The notes beneath the pieces were generated by a model, which was not told the DNA's origin, did not search any database, and saw only the letters and a list, made by a program, of their open reading frames with translations. Below are positions 54,470 through 63,618 of a DNA stretch of 64,000 nucleotides, in pieces; positions within the stretch are counted from its first letter, which is position 1, and every line of letters begins with the position of its first letter. Source of the DNA: Alphaproteobacteria bacterium (lineage in GTDB: Bacteria; Pseudomonadota; Alphaproteobacteria; CAAHEQ01; UBA3637); assembly GCA_017962565.1 (NCBI GenBank), contig JAGCVC010000020.1, positions 1 through 64,000 on the forward strand. Reading direction: 5' to 3'. A program made the translations under genes and the position numbers.

Positions 54470-54757
54470 TCAAAAAAAGAATGCCATAAGTGGTAATAAT
54501 AACAAAAAGAACCAGCCCTTAATCCATCCCAAAATAATAATACATGATACAAGCAAAAAGAAAAATAATGCCTCTAATGTAGATGTTTCCCGTCCGTTTG
54601 CATCGAGAATGAATGAAGCTAAAATAAAAAATACGAATGAAACAAACATGATGGCTGATGTCATCAATGTTTTAAATACAACATGAGTAGTTTTCTTCGA
54701 CACAGAAACGATTTCTTGCTTTTCCACTTTTTTAGTTTCTTCATTTTCTTCTGTCAT
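54470..54757 (-). CDS. Small membrane protein downstream of spoT
   Basis: The 95-residue protein has an acidic/basic cytoplasmic start (about 1-25) and three closely spaced membrane helices (about 28-50, 58-75 and 78-95) with no C-terminal tail. Not recognised. It begins 8 nt after the spoT stop with GGAAG before the ATG, so it is the third gene of the rpoZ-spoT transcript. Confidence 0.7.
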   Translation of the reverse strand: MTEENEETKKVEKQEIVSVSKKTTHVVFKTLMTSAIMFVSFVFFILASFILDANGRETSTLEALFFFLLVSCIIILGWIKGWFFLLLLPLMAFFF

Positions 54758-54764
54758 TTCTTCC

Positions 54765-56906
54765 TTATTTATCCTTCTTTAAGGAAACGACAAAAGGCAA
54801 GGCCTTCAGGGCAACAATAACGTCTTCCAGATGTTCTGTATTTTTAACATCCACATCCATGACTAACTCAATAAAGTTACCGCTTTTGCCACGTGTAACC
54901 AAATGTGAAATATTACTGCCAGCCTTAGATACAGTTGTTGAAATTGTGGCTAATACGCTTGGTTTATCCATAATGGTCAGCACCAAACTAACAGGAAACA
55001 CACGATCAGTTCCTGAATTTTCGTTCCATTCAATATCCAGCCAACGTTCCGGTTCGTGTTTATATTTCTTCAACATGACACAATCCGCACGGTGAATAGC
55101 AATTCCTTTTCCTGTTGTTACAATACCTACAATCTTATCCCCCGGAACAGGATGACAACACCGAGAATAATGCAACGCAATACCGGAAACCAAACCTTTA
55201 ATTAAAGTTTCTTTTTCTTCTTTATTGATTTTGGTCGGCTTACGTTTGAAAATATCTACAACACGTTGCAAGGTAGACCGTTTTTCGGAATGCAATTTAT
55301 AGAACACATCACTGGGTAATACTAAACCTTCACCCACCATGACATACAAGTCATCCAACGTTGATTGTTTAAAATTTTGAACAACAGATTCAACTTCCTT
55401 TTCATTAAAGGTAACTTTGTGTTCCTTATACAAATTTTGAATTAAAGCTTTACCCAACTCTATAAATTGAGTGCGTTTCTCGTTGCGGATAAAACGACGA
55501 ATCGCGGCCTTGGCTTTTGCAGTAACAACAAAACGTTCCCATTCCGGTGATGGGTTCTGTGTTTTAGAGGTCAAAACTTCTACCTGATCCCCATTTTGCA
55601 AAATGGTACGCACCGGCTTGATTTCACCGTTAATTTTAATACCAACACAATGGTCACCAATATTTGAATGAACAGCATAAGCAAAATCAAGGGCTGTCGC
55701 ATCTTTTGGCAAACTGAACAAATCGCCTTTTGGTGTAAAGCAGAAAATTTGGTCATTGTACATAGAAATTTTGGTGTTTTCCAAGAACTCATCCGAGTTA
55801 GAAGAATTGTTCAGCAGATCCAACAATTCACGCATCCAACGGAATTTTTTACCATCCACCGTTGTTGACATGTTTTGCTTATATTCCCAATGCGCTGCCA
55901 CACCAAGTTCTGCAACTTCGTGCATTTCTTCCGTTCTGATTTGTACTTCGATTCTTTGACGGAAAGGACCGATTACGCCTGTATGTAATGATTGATAACC
56001 GTTACTTTTTGGTGTTGAGATATAATCTTTATAGCGCCCGGGGATCATTGGATACTTTGTATTGATAATTCCCAAAGCATGATAACAATCCGCAACTGTT
56101 GGTACAACGATTCGAAAAGCCATAATATCGCATATTTGCTCAAAAGAAATATTCTGCCGTTGCATTTTGCGCCAAATGGAATAAGGACGTTTTTCACGAC
56201 CATAAACTTCAACATTTTCACCGATTTCAGCAACGTCTTTTGTTAATTGTTCGACAATGCGTTCTGTTAAATCGCCACCCTTCTCACGCAAAAAATTCAA
56301 TCTTGAAATAATGGATTGGTAAGCATCCGGATGCAACTGTTTGAAAGCCAAGTCTTCCAGTTCATCCTTCATCTTGTTCATACCCAAGCGTTCTGCAAGT
56401 GGTGCATAAATATCCAATGTCTCACGAGCAATACGAATGCGTTTTTCTTCCTTCTTACAAAAATGAAGCGTCCGCATGTTATGCAGACGATCCGCCAACT
56501 TTATCAGCAATACGCGAATATCTTCACTCATTGCCAAAACCAGTTTTCTGAAATTTTCCGCTTGTTTATTATGCTCTGATTGAGTCTGAATTTTGGACAA
56601 CTTTGTTACACCCTGTACCAGGGTAGCAACTTCAGTTCCGAATAACTTTTCAATGTCTTCATAAGAAGCTGCAGTATCTTCCATTGTATCATGCAACAAT
56701 GCCGTAACAATCGTTGCATAATCCAACTTATACTCGGTTAAGATACCTGCGACTTCAACAGGATGAGAAAAATACGGATCCCCCGATTCGCGTTTTTGAG
56801 ATCCGTGCATTTTGACAGCAAAAACATAGGCGCGATTTAAACCTTCCTCATCCGCATTGGGATCGTAGGATTTAACGCGTTCGACTAGTTCAAACTGTCT
56901 GAGCAT
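54765..56906 (-). CDS. spoT: Bifunctional (p)ppGpp synthetase/hydrolase
   Basis: The enzyme makes and degrades (p)ppGpp in the stringent response; alphaproteobacteria usually have this single Rel/Spo. The 713-residue protein has an HD hydrolase domain (about 30-175) with YFSHPVEVAGIL and TALLHDTMEDT, a synthetase domain (about 235-350) with YGREKRPYSIWRKM and DIMAFRIVV, a TGS domain (about 385-450; FTPKGDLFSLPKDATALDFAY) and an ACT domain at the end. Both HD and synthetase motifs are intact. Operon with rpoZ. Confidence 0.96.
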   Translation of the reverse strand: MLRQFELVERVKSYDPNADEEGLNRAYVFAVKMHGSQKRESGDPYFSHPVEVAGILTEYKLDYATIVTALLHDTMEDTAASYEDIEKLFGTEVATLVQGVTKLSKIQTQSEHNKQAENFRKLVLAMSEDIRVLLIKLADRLHNMRTLHFCKKEEKRIRIARETLDIYAPLAERLGMNKMKDELEDLAFKQLHPDAYQSIISRLNFLREKGGDLTERIVEQLTKDVAEIGENVEVYGREKRPYSIWRKMQRQNISFEQICDIMAFRIVVPTVADCYHALGIINTKYPMIPGRYKDYISTPKSNGYQSLHTGVIGPFRQRIEVQIRTEEMHEVAELGVAAHWEYKQNMSTTVDGKKFRWMRELLDLLNNSSNSDEFLENTKISMYNDQIFCFTPKGDLFSLPKDATALDFAYAVHSNIGDHCVGIKINGEIKPVRTILQNGDQVEVLTSKTQNPSPEWERFVVTAKAKAAIRRFIRNEKRTQFIELGKALIQNLYKEHKVTFNEKEVESVVQNFKQSTLDDLYVMVGEGLVLPSDVFYKLHSEKRSTLQRVVDIFKRKPTKINKEEKETLIKGLVSGIALHYSRCCHPVPGDKIVGIVTTGKGIAIHRADCVMLKKYKHEPERWLDIEWNENSGTDRVFPVSLVLTIMDKPSVLATISTTVSKAGSNISHLVTRGKSGNFIELVMDVDVKNTEHLEDVIVALKALPFVVSLKKDK

Positions 56907-56921
56907 TTGACCTCTTTTTTA

Positions 56922-57317
56922 TTAAGATTCTAAGTCCTCTGTTACTTGGAAAGCTTCTGATTCATCAAAAACAGCTTCACCGGCAAAGATTTCGGATGTT
57001 GCTTCCTTGGCTTCTTGAGCATACTCATCACCGGCCAACTCAGCATCAACCTCTTTTAATTCTTCATCTTCTGAAACCATCTTTTGTACCGGAGCACTCT
57101 TTTGGAATCCGGCAACTAACATATTATCTAAATCTTCCAAACAAATTGTGCTGTCCGCAATTTCACGCAAAGCGACGACGGAATTTTTATCATTATCACG
57201 ATCAACCGTTATTGGTTCTCCTGCAGCAATACTCTTTGCTCTTTGGCTTGCCAACAAGACCAATTCAAACCGATTCGGAACTTTTTCAACACAATCTTCT
57301 ACTGTTACACGTGCCAT
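56922..57317 (-). CDS. rpoZ: RNA polymerase omega subunit
   Basis: Omega assists beta-prime folding and, in proteobacteria, contributes to the ppGpp site. The first 60 residues match the family: [55 protein letters not shown]. The rest of the 131 residues is an acidic extension seen in many alphaproteobacteria. It lies 15 nt before spoT on the same strand, the usual operon. Confidence 0.96.
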   Translation of the reverse strand: MARVTVEDCVEKVPNRFELVLLASQRAKSIAAGEPITVDRDNDKNSVVALREIADSTICLEDLDNMLVAGFQKSAPVQKMVSEDEELKEVDAELAGDEYAQEAKEATSEIFAGEAVFDESEAFQVTEDLES

Positions 57318-57393
57318 TTTTTAACCTTCTATACTTAAATTTGTTTAAACAGACTTCCTTTATACAATATTTCGAAAAAAAAATCAAGACTTC

Positions 57394-57422
57394 TTGCATT
57401 TATTTTTTTTCTGTCGTATGAT
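57394..57422 (+). promoter_or_regulatory. Promoter of metG
   Basis: TTGCAT, 17-nt spacer and TATGAT, about 30 nt before the ATG. Confidence 0.55.
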
Positions 57423-57453
57423 AAGGCCGTTTTAACAAAAAAAGGATTAAAAA

Positions 57454-59163
57454 ATGAATAAACAAAAATATCTGATTACCAGCGCATTACCATACATTAA
57501 CGGACTACCTCACTTAGGTCATATGGTCGGTTGCTTGTTGCCTTCCGACGTTTACGCCCGTTTTATGCGAATGCAAGGGGCAGATGTTTTATATATTTGC
57601 GGTACGGATGAACATGGAACGGCATCTGAAGTTGCTGCTTTAAAAGCAGGTGTTCCAGTTCAACAGTATTGTGATGAATTTCATGAAAAGCATAAGAAAA
57701 CCTATGCGGATTTTAATTTATCCTTTGATTATTTAGGCCGTACAAGTACAGAACAAAATAAAGAAATAACATACCGAATTTCTTCAAAATTAATGGAAAA
57801 CGGCTATATTGAAGAAAAAACAATTAAACAAATTTTTTCCGTTGATGATAACCAATTTTTGGCGGACAGATACATTACCGGGACATGCCCTTATTGCGGA
57901 TATGATAAAGCCCGTGGCGACCAATGTGAAAATTGCACAAAGGTTCTTGATCCGACTGATTTAATTAACGCACGCAGCACTATCTCTGGTTCAACAAATT
58001 TGGAAGTACGTGAAACAAAACATTTATTTCTTAAATTGACGGCTTTACAATCAGAGTTAAAAAAATGGTTGGAAACAAAAGAATTCACTTGGCCGGAGGT
58101 AGCCTATTCCATTGCGCAAAAATGGTTGAATGAAGGGTTACAACCGCGTTGTATTACACGTGACTTAAAGTGGGGCTTCCCCGTCAATAAACCGGGATTT
58201 GAAAATAAAGTTTTCTATGTCTGGTTTGACGCACCAATCGGCTATATCGGAATCACAAAACAGTGGAGTGATGAAAAACCGACCGAACGCAATTGGGAAG
58301 ATTGGTGGTTAAAGCCTGATGATGTACATTACGTTGAATTTATGGGAAAAGACAATGTTCCTTATCACACAATTACCTTCCCTGCTACATTGATGGGAAC
58401 GGGTGAAAATTGGAAATTGGTTGATTATTTGAAAGGCATGAGTTATTTGACCTTCAACGGCGGTAAATTTTCAAAGTCCGAACAAATCGGAATTTTCTGT
58501 GATCAAGCCATTGAAGAATTCCCTGCAGATTATTGGCGTTATTGGTTAATGGCTAACGCACCGGAATCTTCTGACTCCTCATTTACCTTTGAAGGTTTTG
58601 CAAATACAATCAATAAAGATTTGAATGATGTTTTGGGTAACTTCATCAATCGTGTTTTAAAAATGACAACTTCCAACTTCGGACAACAAGTGCCGGATGG
58701 TGGTGTTGCCGGAGATGATGAAGAAGCCTTATATACACGCTTAGATGAATTAGTCGGTGATTATACTTCATACATGAAGGAAATGGAATTCCGTAAAGCA
58801 TTAGGAAGTTTGCGTGAGATTTGGGTTGAAGGTAATAATTATATTGCTCGAAACGAACCTTGGAAAGTTGTCAAAGTAGACAAAGATCGTGCTGCTGTTA
58901 TTTTACGTACGGCAATCAATATGATACGTTTATTTGCTATTCTGTCTGCACCGATTATGCCGGACACATCCAAAAAAATGTTGCAATTGTTGAACTTGCC
59001 GACAGATAATCTCTTGTGGGTCGGTGCCTCGATGTCTGAATTTTTAACATTATTGGAAATCGGACATGCATTTAATACTCCGGAATTATTATTTTCAAAA
59101 ATAACTCCAGAAAGAGTGGAAGAGTTGTCAATTCGTTATAAAGAAAAGAAGGAAAATGAATAA
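57454..59163 (+). CDS. metG: Methionyl-tRNA synthetase, zinc type
   Basis: MetG charges initiator and elongator tRNA-Met. The 569-residue class I enzyme has SALPYINGLPHLGHMVG (HIGH), a zinc knuckle CPYCG...DQCENC (about 147-170), YVWFDAPIGYIG, EFMGKDNVPYHT, and GGKFSKSEQIG, a KFSKS variant of KMSKS typical of the zinc-containing archaeal/eukaryotic-like subgroup. The C-terminal tRNA-binding (EMAP) domain of E. coli MetG is absent. The stop overlaps the next ATG by 1 nt. Confidence 0.96.
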   Translation: MNKQKYLITSALPYINGLPHLGHMVGCLLPSDVYARFMRMQGADVLYICGTDEHGTASEVAALKAGVPVQQYCDEFHEKHKKTYADFNLSFDYLGRTSTEQNKEITYRISSKLMENGYIEEKTIKQIFSVDDNQFLADRYITGTCPYCGYDKARGDQCENCTKVLDPTDLINARSTISGSTNLEVRETKHLFLKLTALQSELKKWLETKEFTWPEVAYSIAQKWLNEGLQPRCITRDLKWGFPVNKPGFENKVFYVWFDAPIGYIGITKQWSDEKPTERNWEDWWLKPDDVHYVEFMGKDNVPYHTITFPATLMGTGENWKLVDYLKGMSYLTFNGGKFSKSEQIGIFCDQAIEEFPADYWRYWLMANAPESSDSSFTFEGFANTINKDLNDVLGNFINRVLKMTTSNFGQQVPDGGVAGDDEEALYTRLDELVGDYTSYMKEMEFRKALGSLREIWVEGNNYIARNEPWKVVKVDKDRAAVILRTAINMIRLFAILSAPIMPDTSKKMLQLLNLPTDNLLWVGASMSEFLTLLEIGHAFNTPELLFSKITPERVEELSIRYKEKKENE

Positions 59164-60296
59164 TGAGCTTTAGAAAAAAAGGTTTTTTAGATTCTTTTGG
59201 TAAATGGAATTTTGCTTTTCTCTTTCGCGTATCCCAGTTCTTTAGTTGGAAATGGGGACGGAAGTTTATGTATGAAGCCTTACGAGAAAAGAGCATTTAT
59301 GAAGAAGGTTATAGAAATCCTATACTAAAAACTTCTCTTCTCGGAAAGGAGTTTCCCTCTCCTCTTGGTATAGCCGCAGGATTTGACATTAAATTTAAAT
59401 ACAATGATGAATTAATTCAATACGGTTTTGGTTTTGAAGAGTTTGGTACTTTCACTTTTTATGAAAAATATACAGCACGAAAAATACGCTTTTTATCGTC
59501 TCAAAAAGCTGTATTGGTGGATGAACCATTTTTCAAAAATGGCGGTATTAAGTTTGCTCAAAAAGAATTAATAAACCGCAGACATTTACCCCATATTGCC
59601 GGTGTCAGCATTGCATCAAATCAAAACCCGGATGAGGAAAACAAAGCTGAAATCAATATTATTTATGAAAAAATTGAAAAAGAACTTATTGATTGTGTTC
59701 AATGTGTTGCTCCATATTGCGACTACATTGTGTTAAATTTATCACACCCTCAATTGCCTATTTCCAGTTTAGTTGTTAATTTAGGTATTTTACGACAAAT
59801 CATTGTTCGATTGAAGGATGTTATTGATAAAGTAGCACCTATTTTAAAAACAAAATTATTATTGAAAATCCCTTTGGATGTATCAGCAGAACAAGTATCT
59901 TTAATTTCTGAAATGATGATTGAAACTGGAATTGATGGTATTATAATTGGCGGTTATTCGATGGGTAATAAAGAAAATCACAAAGGTTTACGTCATTATG
60001 GATACAGTTACCTTTGCGGAAAACCGATAAAGAATGAAACTTTGCGTATTGTCGGCAACTTTTATAAAGTTCTTCAGGGGCGTATTCCAATTATTTCTTC
60101 CGGTGGTGTTTTTACCGGTGATGATGCTTTTGAAATGATTCAGGCAGGTGCAAACTTAGTACAAATTCACACAGCAATCCTTTATAAAGGGCCTAGCATA
60201 GGTCGAAAGATCTGCAAACGTTTAGCTGATTTATTGCATAAAAATAATTTTGGATCTGTTTCTGAAGCAGTTGGCTCGAAATTTTCGCAACAATAG
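59163..60296 (+). CDS. Dihydroorotate dehydrogenase-like protein with altered active site
   Basis: The 377-residue protein has the class 2 DHODH layout: N-terminal membrane-associating helix region (about 1-40), SPLGIAAGFDIKFKYNDELI, FEEFGTFTFYEKY and the FMN-phosphate end IISSGGVFTGDDAFEMIQAGANLVQIHTAILYKGP. At the catalytic loop, however, it reads NLSHPQL (Asn192-Gln197) where active enzymes have NxSSPNT, so the base Ser and the orotate-contacting Asn are replaced by His195 and Gln197; the NTT motif is IGGYS and GxNxGKNK is VSIASNQN. It may bind FMN but use another substrate. It is translationally coupled to metG. Confidence 0.8.
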   Translation: MSFRKKGFLDSFGKWNFAFLFRVSQFFSWKWGRKFMYEALREKSIYEEGYRNPILKTSLLGKEFPSPLGIAAGFDIKFKYNDELIQYGFGFEEFGTFTFYEKYTARKIRFLSSQKAVLVDEPFFKNGGIKFAQKELINRRHLPHIAGVSIASNQNPDEENKAEINIIYEKIEKELIDCVQCVAPYCDYIVLNLSHPQLPISSLVVNLGILRQIIVRLKDVIDKVAPILKTKLLLKIPLDVSAEQVSLISEMMIETGIDGIIIGGYSMGNKENHKGLRHYGYSYLCGKPIKNETLRIVGNFYKVLQGRIPIISSGGVFTGDDAFEMIQAGANLVQIHTAILYKGPSIGRKICKRLADLLHKNNFGSVSEAVGSKFSQQ

Positions 60297-60339
60297 TTTC
60301 TGATTCAAATATATTTATTCTTTTTTAATAATTCCATTG

Positions 60340-60345
60340 TACAAT
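60340..60345 (+). promoter_or_regulatory. Candidate -10 element implying a leaderless message
   Basis: TACAAT ends 6 nt before the ATG at 60352, so the start site would coincide with the start codon. No Shine-Dalgarno and only a weak -35 are visible. Confidence 0.3.
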
Positions 60346-60351
60346 GGTCTT

Positions 60352-61290
60352 ATGGTGTACGTTTTTAAAAAGAGTATGTTGTCTGTTTGCTTGCTGTTTT
60401 TTTTAACAGCATGTGGTGTTAGTTCTGCCGATTTTCTTGCTACACTAAAACCACGTACTTACACTGTTCGATCAAATGATACAGTCTATACTTTATCGCG
60501 TAAATATAAAGTCCCTATTCGAACAATCATTGAAGCAAACGATTTAAAAGCTCCTTATGTACTTCAAAAAGGACAAACTTTGAAAATTCCCCGCGCCCAA
60601 ATTCACACCGTTAAAAGTGGAGAAACGCTTTACAGTATTTCACGTACCTACGGTGTAGATTTCACAACATTGGCAAAACAGAACAAAATTAAAGAGCCTT
60701 GGACATTATCTGTGGGACAGAATTTGTATTTACCTGCAACTTTGAATAAAAACATGACCGATTATCCAACCGAAGAAGATACAACGGTAACACAAACAAC
60801 ATCGGCAGCACAGGAAACACCTCAAGAAGTTGCTAAAAACGAAACGGTACCAACAAAAAAGAAAAAAGATACTAAAAAAGTTGCTTTACCTGCCGCTCCT
60901 AAACGATCCGGTAACTTTGCTTGGCCGGTACAAGGAAGCATTATTTCCGGGTTTGGCGTTTCAGGAAACGGACGCCGTAATGATGGTATCAATATTTCCG
61001 CCAAAAAAGGAACAAACATTAAAGCAGCTGAAAATGGTGTTGTGGCTTATTGTGGCAACGAACTGAAAGGCTTTGGCAATCTAATTTTAATAAAGCATTC
61101 AGATGGTTGGGTCACAGCATATGCTCATGCAGACAAGATTTTAGTAAAAAAAGGAGTAACCGTTAAAAAAGGTCAAGTTATTGGTGAAGTTGGTAACACA
61201 GGTAATGTGAAAAATCCGCAATTACACTTTGAAGTCAGGAAAGGAACAAAGGCGGTAAATCCGATAAATTATCTAAAAAATAAAAAATAG
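60352..61290 (+). CDS. nlpD: LysM/M23 lipoprotein, NlpD-like
   Basis: The 312-residue protein has a lipoprotein signal (MVYVFKKSMLSVCLLFFLTAC, lipobox LTAC, shown here only in outline), two LysM peptidoglycan-binding domains (YTVRSNDTVYTLSRKYKVP and HTVKSGETLYSISRTYGVD), a linker rich in T, K and P, and a C-terminal M23/LytM domain (GSIISGFGVSGNGRRNDGIN; VVAYCGNELKGFGNLILIKH; GNTGNVKNPQLHFEVRKG). The first zinc His of active M23 (HxGxD) is replaced: the site reads NDGIN, so it is probably non-catalytic and acts, like E. coli NlpD or EnvC, to activate amidases during division. Confidence 0.87.
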   Translation: MVYVFKKSMLSVCLLFFLTACGVSSADFLATLKPRTYTVRSNDTVYTLSRKYKVPIRTIIEANDLKAPYVLQKGQTLKIPRAQIHTVKSGETLYSISRTYGVDFTTLAKQNKIKEPWTLSVGQNLYLPATLNKNMTDYPTEEDTTVTQTTSAAQETPQEVAKNETVPTKKKKDTKKVALPAAPKRSGNFAWPVQGSIISGFGVSGNGRRNDGINISAKKGTNIKAAENGVVAYCGNELKGFGNLILIKHSDGWVTAYAHADKILVKKGVTVKKGQVIGEVGNTGNVKNPQLHFEVRKGTKAVNPINYLKNKK

Positions 61291-61349
61291 TGTGGACGAA
61301 ATAATTTTTTGTGCTACAATAGAAAAAAAATGGAAGGGGCTAAAAGAAA

Positions 61350-62735
61350 ATGAAAAAGAAATGGATTGTTTGCTTATTATGTTCGACTTTTATTTCAAGC
61401 ATGGCTTTTGCCGGTTTGGAAGAAGGTTTAAAAGCTTTTGAACAAAAGAAATATGATCAGGCTCTTGAAGAATTTTCATATCTTGCTGATGAAAACAATA
61501 ACATTGCCGCATATCATTTAGGCTTGATGTACGAGGAAGGATTAGGTGTTGAACCTTCTCCCGAAAAAGCGGCACAATATTATTTAGCAGCCTATAATGC
61601 TGGCAACACATTGGCAGCATCCAGATTGGGACGTTTTTTGATAGAAGGTAAAGGCGTTGAAAAAAATGTTGACGATGGTTTAAATTTATTAAAAACAGCC
61701 GGCCGTGCAGGTGACAAAGAAGCCCTTTATGCCTTAGGTGAAATTTATAACAAAAGTGAAAATGTAGACCACGATTATGTTGTCTCGGGTGCTTATTACA
61801 AACTCGCAGCTCTGCAAGGTTATGCTCCTGCTCAGTACCAATTGTCGTTGTTGTACCTTTTCGGACGAGGTGTTCCGCAAGACTACTCTTTGGCAATAAA
61901 ATGGATGAGCCGTTCTGCTTCTCAAGGCTATGTACAGGCACAAAAAGATTTGGCTGAATTGCTGTCATCGAATGCTCGAATGATGAATTTTGTTGAAGCG
62001 TATGCATGGTTCAGTGTTATTGCAGCTTACAATACGGATGAAACTGGATCATGGGCTGCGGAAAAACGTGATGCTATAGCTAATCAAATAAAGGATACAA
62101 AGAATTTGATTATTGCACAGCAATTAGCTCGTAAATGGCAACCAACTCCGGCTGCAAAAACCGTTCCGGAAGCTGAGTTGAGTGAACCAACGCCTATTAT
62201 CCCCGGCTTTAATGATAAGGATACTTTGCGTGAATTAGAAGAACAAAATATCACCGTCCTGGCAAATGGCTCTGAATATGGCATTTTAGCTGATGATGTT
62301 GAACAAGCTATTATTAAGAATGATACTACCAAGCTAGAAGAGATTATTACGGATTGGGGTAAGAACGGTCGTCCCGATGCACTTACTTATTGGGGAAAAA
62401 TTGTGGAGTATCGTATGCAGGATCCTCAAAAAGCTGTAGAATGGTATAGACAAGCTGCTGATTATGGTGATCCGGAAGGTGCTTTCTTTACCGCACGAAC
62501 ATATTGTGAAGGCAAATTGGCCGAAGCAAGTTCTGTACAATGCTATAAATGGTTGATAATTGCAAAAGACAGAGTAACGGAAAAAGAAAAAGATACTTTA
62601 TTGCCTTTAATTGAGCAAACAATAGAAGTTGTTGAACCGCAAATCAGTCCAGAAGAAAAGGAACAGGCCTTAAAAGAAGCAAAAGAATTTGCTCCGGCCG
62701 ATTCCAAAAAGAAGAGTGGATTTAGATTATTCTAA
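61350..62735 (+). CDS. Periplasmic Sel1-repeat protein
   Basis: The 461-residue protein has a signal peptide (SSMAFA, cleavage near 22) and at least five Sel1-like repeats: AAYHLGLMYEEGLGVEPSPEKAA-type units at about 50-225 (also RFLIEGKGVEKNVDDG and LYLFGRGVPQDYSLAIKWM), then two more after a linker at about 335-400 (YWGKIVEYRMQDPQKAVEW). Such repeats form helical scaffolds for protein contacts in the envelope. GGAAGGGG precedes the ATG. Position behind the NlpD-like gene suggests an envelope role; partner unknown. Confidence 0.85.
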   Translation: MKKKWIVCLLCSTFISSMAFAGLEEGLKAFEQKKYDQALEEFSYLADENNNIAAYHLGLMYEEGLGVEPSPEKAAQYYLAAYNAGNTLAASRLGRFLIEGKGVEKNVDDGLNLLKTAGRAGDKEALYALGEIYNKSENVDHDYVVSGAYYKLAALQGYAPAQYQLSLLYLFGRGVPQDYSLAIKWMSRSASQGYVQAQKDLAELLSSNARMMNFVEAYAWFSVIAAYNTDETGSWAAEKRDAIANQIKDTKNLIIAQQLARKWQPTPAAKTVPEAELSEPTPIIPGFNDKDTLRELEEQNITVLANGSEYGILADDVEQAIIKNDTTKLEEIITDWGKNGRPDALTYWGKIVEYRMQDPQKAVEWYRQAADYGDPEGAFFTARTYCEGKLAEASSVQCYKWLIIAKDRVTEKEKDTLLPLIEQTIEVVEPQISPEEKEQALKEAKEFAPADSKKKSGFRLF

Positions 62736-62747
62736 GTTTCTTGATAA

Positions 62748-62787
62748 TAAAAACCCCGTATGTTTTTCATCATACGGGGATTTTTTT
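62748..62787. terminator. Bidirectional terminator after the Sel1 gene
   Basis: AACCCCGTATG-TTTTTCAT-CATACGGGGATTTTTTT, an 11-bp stem (with A run upstream) shared by two convergent genes. Confidence 0.85.
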
Positions 62788-63007
62788 ATTCTTTTTTCAA
62801 AAACAAATTACAATGGCAATGTCCCATTTCGGCAACTTCTTTTGCATGCTCTCCGCAAGGGCAAAAGCCACGTGACATATCGCAAGGACACTTCCCTTCG
62901 CATACATTTAAACAACGATTGATAATCTTATCTGCATATGGAGACAATTGATAACCTTTTGCAGCTGCGTAAAGTTCTAAAACATGTTTAAAGTGTTCGT
63001 TTTGCAT
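62786..63007 (-). CDS. Small FTR catalytic-domain-like iron-sulfur protein
   Basis: The 73-residue protein ends CEGKCPCDMSRGFCPC, then 12 residues and CHCNLFL. CPC...CPC...CHC(N)LFL is the fingerprint of the catalytic chain of ferredoxin:thioredoxin reductase, where it holds a 4Fe-4S cluster next to a redox disulfide. The spacing between the two CPC pairs is shorter (6) than the usual 16, and an additional upstream pair (RCLNVC) is present. The N-terminal helix region YADKIINRCLNVC fits the family. It may reduce a disulfide partner with ferredoxin electrons. Monocistronic, GGAAGG before the ATG. Confidence 0.75.
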   Translation of the reverse strand: MQNEHFKHVLELYAAAKGYQLSPYADKIINRCLNVCEGKCPCDMSRGFCPCGEHAKEVAEMGHCHCNLFLKKE

Positions 63008-63130
63008 TTTTATTTCCTTCCATTTTTATTTTAATGGACAGAGTATAAAAGATTTAATTTTAAAATACAATCTTTTTTCCTTGTTTTTTTATATTATTGA
63101 ATTAATATATGCGCCAAGAAAGGAAATATC

Positions 63131-63592
63131 ATGGATTTGACAGTTATTGCCATTGGAAAAATGAAAAAGAATTCACCCGAAAAAGAATTGATTGATACCT
63201 ACGTCAAACAATGCGGATGGAATATTCAAATTGTAGAATTAGAAGAAAAACGCAACTTAACCGGCCTAGCATTGAAAAAAGCCGAAGGTGAATTATTGTT
63301 AAAACACGTTCCGGAAGATGCAAAAATTGTTGTATTGGATGAAAGAGGTGCAAATATATCTTCCCGCCAATTTGCAGAAAAATTAGTTTGTTGGCAAGAT
63401 TACGGTGTCCGAAACATTGCCCTGTTAATCGGCGGAGCTGACGGACATTGTGACAAAATCCGCGAAAAAGCCGATTTAGTTTTAAGTTTTGGAAAAATGA
63501 CATTACCTCACATGCTAATGCGTGTTGTTTTATGCGAACAACTATATCGTGCCTATACAATCAGTATCGGTCACCCTTATCATAAAGACTAA
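63131..63592 (+). CDS. rlmH: 23S rRNA pseudouridine-1915 N3-methyltransferase RlmH
   Basis: RlmH methylates pseudouridine 1915 in helix 69 on assembled ribosomes. The 153-residue SPOUT enzyme starts VIAIGKMKKNSPEKELIDTYVKQ (quoted in part), has VVLDERGANISSRQFAEKL, the SAM-knot LLIGGADGHCD and the C-terminal MLMRVVLCEQLYRAYTI followed by GHPYHKD with its typical final HPYH. RBS AAAGGAAA. In many alphaproteobacteria rlmH lies near rsfS and nadD, which are not visible here. Confidence 0.96.
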   Translation: MDLTVIAIGKMKKNSPEKELIDTYVKQCGWNIQIVELEEKRNLTGLALKKAEGELLLKHVPEDAKIVVLDERGANISSRQFAEKLVCWQDYGVRNIALLIGGADGHCDKIREKADLVLSFGKMTLPHMLMRVVLCEQLYRAYTISIGHPYHKD

Positions 63593-63618
63593 CTTTTAAA
63601 CTTATCAAACAGATAAAA

